Under the pieces are notes generated by a model, which was not told where the DNA came from, did not search any database, and saw only the letters and a program-made list of their open reading frames with translations. Shown piece after piece: positions 13,819 to 14,285 of a stretch of 14,285 bases of DNA. The first letter of the stretch is position 1, and each line of letters begins with the position of its first letter. A program made the position numbers and the translations under genes. Source of the DNA: Rhodospirillales bacterium (GTDB taxonomy: Bacteria; Pseudomonadota; Alphaproteobacteria; Acetobacterales; Acetobacteraceae); contig JANXSA010000176.1 in the NCBI GenBank assembly GCA_025352915.1, positions 1 to 14,285 on the forward strand, in the 5' to 3' direction.

Positions 13819-14285
13819 TCAGGCCTGACGCCGCCAGGGGGGCATGGCAGGTGCGGCGGCGGGTCGCGGCGGCATGACCGGCGCTGATGCCGGCGCGCGG
13901 GGCGCCTGAGCGGGCGAGGTGGGACGCGTCAGCCGGACAGCGGAACCGACCACAGCACCAGCACCTGTCGGCTCGTATCCCGCCACATCGTTCTTCGCCT
14001 CGCGGTCTATACCGAACTTGTCAGTGCCCGCCGGCTTCACCTTCACCGTGCACAAGATCGTTTTGAAGTGCAGCTGCTCGCTGTCCGACACCTGCACCTG
14101 ACCGATGGCGTGGCAGATCGCCGACAATCGGCGCTGCGCGATCTCCACCGTCACCGTGCTGCGGTTCACCAGGTTGAGCTGGTCCCAGATCTTGCGGCCA
14201 CGGTAGGGGCCGTCGATCACGTCCATCTCCAGCCACAGCATCTGGCCGTCGCCCGCCTTGGTGGGACGCATCTCGCTCTGCACGA
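13819..14285 (-). CDS. DUF669 protein (5' end beyond window)
   Basis: 155 visible codons of a DUF669 (PF05037) phage protein. The family typically opens with a beta-rich domain; here it enters mid-domain with SEMRPTKAGDGQMLWLEMDV, a GPYRGRKIWDQLNLVNRS-like segment and VEIAQRRLSAICHAIG. The domain continues to about the AGTDKFGIDREAKNDVAGYEP stretch. The last ~40 residues are a Pro/Ala-rich tail ending PPWRRQA, probably flexible. The frame is open to the window edge and the true start lies beyond it. DUF669 genes are often next to RecB-like nucleases and helicases in phage recombination modules, as here; the exact biochemical role is not established to my knowledge. The stop is 11 nt before the nuclease start. 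Confidence 0.88.
   Translation of the reverse strand, partial: VQSEMRPTKAGDGQMLWLEMDVIDGPYRGRKIWDQLNLVNRSTVTVEIAQRRLSAICHAIGQVQVSDSEQLHFKTILCTVKVKPAGTDKFGIDREAKNDVAGYEPTGAGAVVGSAVRLTRPTSPAQAPRAPASAPVMPPRPAAAPAMPPWRRQA

Overview
The window looks like part of a lambda-like tailed (pro)phage carried by a high-GC alphaproteobacterium. Rhodospirillales/Acetobacteraceae is my best guess. The evidence is a gpA-type terminase pair, a compact phage replication/recombination operon, and families typical of alphaproteobacterial prophages (DUF3489, DUF6511, DUF6456-like, ParB-methyltransferase fusions). I see no host gene, integrase, att site, tRNA, insertion sequence or CRISPR array, so a prophage cannot be separated from a free phage contig here.

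Almost everything is transcribed leftwards (minus strand). From the right edge come: a truncated DUF669 protein, a RecB-like PD-(D/E)XK nuclease, a DEAH-box helicase, a small basic protein built of 15-residue repeats, a DUF6511 zinc-finger protein, and a large primase-polymerase/helicase (14285 to 8253). Within this run four of the five junctions are overlaps of 1-4 nt (ATGA, TGATG, GTGA, ATGA), and the fifth is an 11-nt gap. This implies one polycistronic, translationally coupled replication and recombination module. A 205-nt gap with an AT-rich island and palindromes (8048-8252) then separates it from two small overlapping genes (8047-7261).

Next comes a 457-nt gap (6804-7260). It holds five copies of the heptamer TGCGAAC and a perfect interrupted palindrome, just upstream of two tandem ParB-domain DNA methyltransferases (6803-4064) with different catalytic motifs (SPPY and DPPY). 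They probably modify phage DNA or regulate phage genes.

Three genes at 2580-4214 run the opposite way: a 122-aa hypothetical protein, a DUF3489 winged-helix-like protein and a 118-aa hypothetical protein whose 3' end overlaps the second methyltransferase tail-to-tail by 151 nt. They form an antisense cassette between the methyltransferases and the packaging genes. At the left edge the leftward direction resumes with the terminase small subunit (Nu1-like) and the terminase large subunit (gpA-like, running off the window). The 615-codon gpA frame is open across 1-1847 and was read directly from the reverse complement.

The parts most worth a second look are the repeat/palindrome region upstream of the methyltransferases, the 15-residue-repeat protein inside the replication operon, the AT-rich island next to the primase-polymerase gene, and the antisense DUF3489 cassette.
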